The position numbers and the translations under genes were made by a program. The notes beneath the pieces were generated by a model. The model searched no databases. It saw only the letters and a program-made list of their open reading frames with translations, and was not told where the DNA came from. From the NCBI GenBank assembly GCA_018667855.1, contig JABIRL010000222.1:1-47216 (forward strand): a stretch of DNA of 47,216 bases, in the 5' to 3' direction. This document shows, in pieces, positions 45,770 through 47,216 of the stretch; within the stretch, counting starts at the first letter, position 1; every line of letters begins with the position of its first letter. This DNA comes from Rhodospirillaceae bacterium. Lineage in GTDB: Bacteria > Pseudomonadota > Alphaproteobacteria > GCA-2731375.

Positions 45770-47216
45770 CTATCCGGCGGCCTTTGCCATGACGGTGGCC
45801 ATGCGGCGGGAAAAAGCGGCCGGATCGGGCAGATTTTCTCCCTCGATAATACGGGCCTGGTCCAGCAACAGATGCGCCAGATCGGCCAGGTCGTCCGCCG
45901 CCCCGCCCTTGGTGGCGGCGCCGGCCATGTTCTTGATCAGGTCGTGCTTAGGGTTGATTTCCAGAATTCGGACTGAATCCGTGTTCAACTGCTTGTGCGC
46001 CTTCAGCATCCGTTCAAGGCGCATATCCATATCGCCATCATCGGCGACCAGACAGACGGCGCTGTCGGTCAGACGGTCCGTGGTGCGCACATCCTTCACG
46101 GCCTCGCCCAGGGTCTGCTTGACCAGGGCGATCAGGGTGGCGATTTCGGTTTCACCGGCCGGTTCCACCTTTGCGTCGTCGTCTTCTTCAGGCGCCTCGC
46201 CCAGGTTGGACAGGTCCGTCGCGCCCCGGGTGGCGGAAATCAGATCATGGCCATCATATTCGAACACGGCGGAAAGCCAGAAATCATCCACCGGATCGGA
46301 CAGCAGCAGAACCTCCACCCCGCGGGCGCGGAAACCTTCCAGTTGCGGGCTGGTTTCCAGGGTCTGCAGGTCATCGCCGGTGATGTAATAGATCGCCTCC
46401 TGGCCCTCTTTCATGCGTTCCACATAGTCCTTCAGGCCCACCAGATCTGTCCCGGCGGTGGAGCGGAAACGCACCAGTTCCAGCAATTCATCCCGGCGTT
46501 CCTGGTCTTCATACAGGCCTTCTTTTAGTACGGATCCGAAATTACCCCAGAATTCCGCGTATTCTTCGGGCTTCTTGTCCGCCTTCTTTTTCAGTTCGGT
46601 CAAGACCCGCCGGGTCACCGCCTGGTTCATATGACGCATCAGGGGGCTGTTCTGCAGCATCTCGCGGCTGATGTTCAGGGGCAGGTCCTCGCTGTCGACA
46701 ACGCCGCGCAGGAACCGCAGATAGGAGGGGATCAACCCTTCCGCCTCGTCCGTGATGAAGATCCGGCGGACATAGAGTTTCACCGCGTGGCGGCGGGCGG
46801 GATCAAACAGATCGAACGGCTGCCGCGTGGGCACGAACAGCAGACCAGTATATTCGATCTTGCCCTCGGCCTTGTAATGCAGGGTCAGCCAGGGATCGTC
46901 CATGGCGTGGCCCACATGGTGATAGAATTCGGCGTATTGCTCGTCGGTGATTTCGCTCTTGGGTCGGCTCCAGATGGCGGAGGCTTCGTTGGCCGCCACT
47001 TCCTCGCCGTCATCAATGGTCAGCAGGATGGGCAGGGCGATGTGGTCGGAATATTTTTTCACGACACCTTGCAGGCGCTGTTCCTCCAGCCATTCATCCT
47101 CGCCTTCCTTGAGGTGGATCAGTACAGTCGTGCCCCGGCCCTCCCGTTCGGCCGCATCAATGGTGAATTCCCCCAGCCCGTCGGAGGTCCAGATCCAGGC
47201 TTCCTCCTCGCCGGCC
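45770..47216 (-). CDS. htpG: molecular chaperone HtpG (Hsp90), 5' end beyond window
   Basis: Minus-strand frame continues to the window edge (GRGTTVLIHLKEGEDEWLEEQRLQGVVKKYSDHIALPI); YTGLLFVP, LYVRRIFITDEAEGLIPSYLRFLRGVVDSEDLPLNISREMLQ. Confidence 0.97.
   Translation of the reverse strand, partial: AGEEEAWIWTSDGLGEFTIDAAEREGRGTTVLIHLKEGEDEWLEEQRLQGVVKKYSDHIALPILLTIDDGEEVAANEASAIWSRPKSEITDEQYAEFYHHVGHAMDDPWLTLHYKAEGKIEYTGLLFVPTRQPFDLFDPARRHAVKLYVRRIFITDEAEGLIPSYLRFLRGVVDSEDLPLNISREMLQNSPLMRHMNQAVTRRVLTELKKKADKKPEEYAEFWGNFGSVLKEGLYEDQERRDELLELVRFRSTAGTDLVGLKDYVERMKEGQEAIYYITGDDLQTLETSPQLEGFRARGVEVLLLSDPVDDFWLSAVFEYDGHDLISATRGATDLSNLGEAPEEDDDAKVEPAGETEIATLIALVKQTLGEAVKDVRTTDRLTDSAVCLVADDGDMDMRLERMLKAHKQLNTDSVRILEINPKHDLIKNMAGAATKGGAADDLADLAHLLLDQARIIEGENLPDPAAFSRRMATVMAKAAG

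Overview
This 47.2 kb GC-rich window looks like an alphaproteobacterial chromosome (DUF1013/TrcR, DUF1192 protein, CoxMSL-type genes). It is mostly ordinary metabolism plus one striking locus at about 1.1-11.2 kb. That locus resembles a CqsA/CqsS-type (alpha-hydroxyketone, CAI-1-like) signalling system that has been rebuilt. It contains: a CqsS-like membrane sensor whose kinase core looks degenerate (H-box His replaced by Arg, N-box Asn residues missing); an outer-membrane beta-barrel and a LolA-like periplasmic protein; a second membrane histidine kinase with intact motifs; a CqsA-like alpha-oxoamine synthase; and a 1187-aa fusion of a MMPL/HAE3-type RND exporter with a second complete CqsA-like synthase. 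No response regulator is visible in the window. The rest includes an XDH/CO-dehydrogenase-family FAD/2Fe-2S/Mo operon with an amidohydrolase, an M20 deacylase, a CoA ligase, MFS and ABC-SBP transport genes, an Rrf2 regulator next to a flavin oxidoreductase, a histidine kinase overlapping a SAM hydroxide adenosyltransferase, a TPP-enzyme/beta-hydroxyacid dehydrogenase pair, a candidate small RNA flanked by terminators, a ChaN-like lipoprotein, TrcR, an Hpt-like protein facing a PAS kinase, a fused indolepyruvate:ferredoxin oxidoreductase, an amidase, a pentapeptide-repeat protein, an acyl-CoA ligase, a REP/REPIN-type inverted repeat pair and a 5'-truncated htpG. I saw no rRNA, tRNA, CRISPR array or transposase. 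Homology calls come from remembered motifs; no database search was run.
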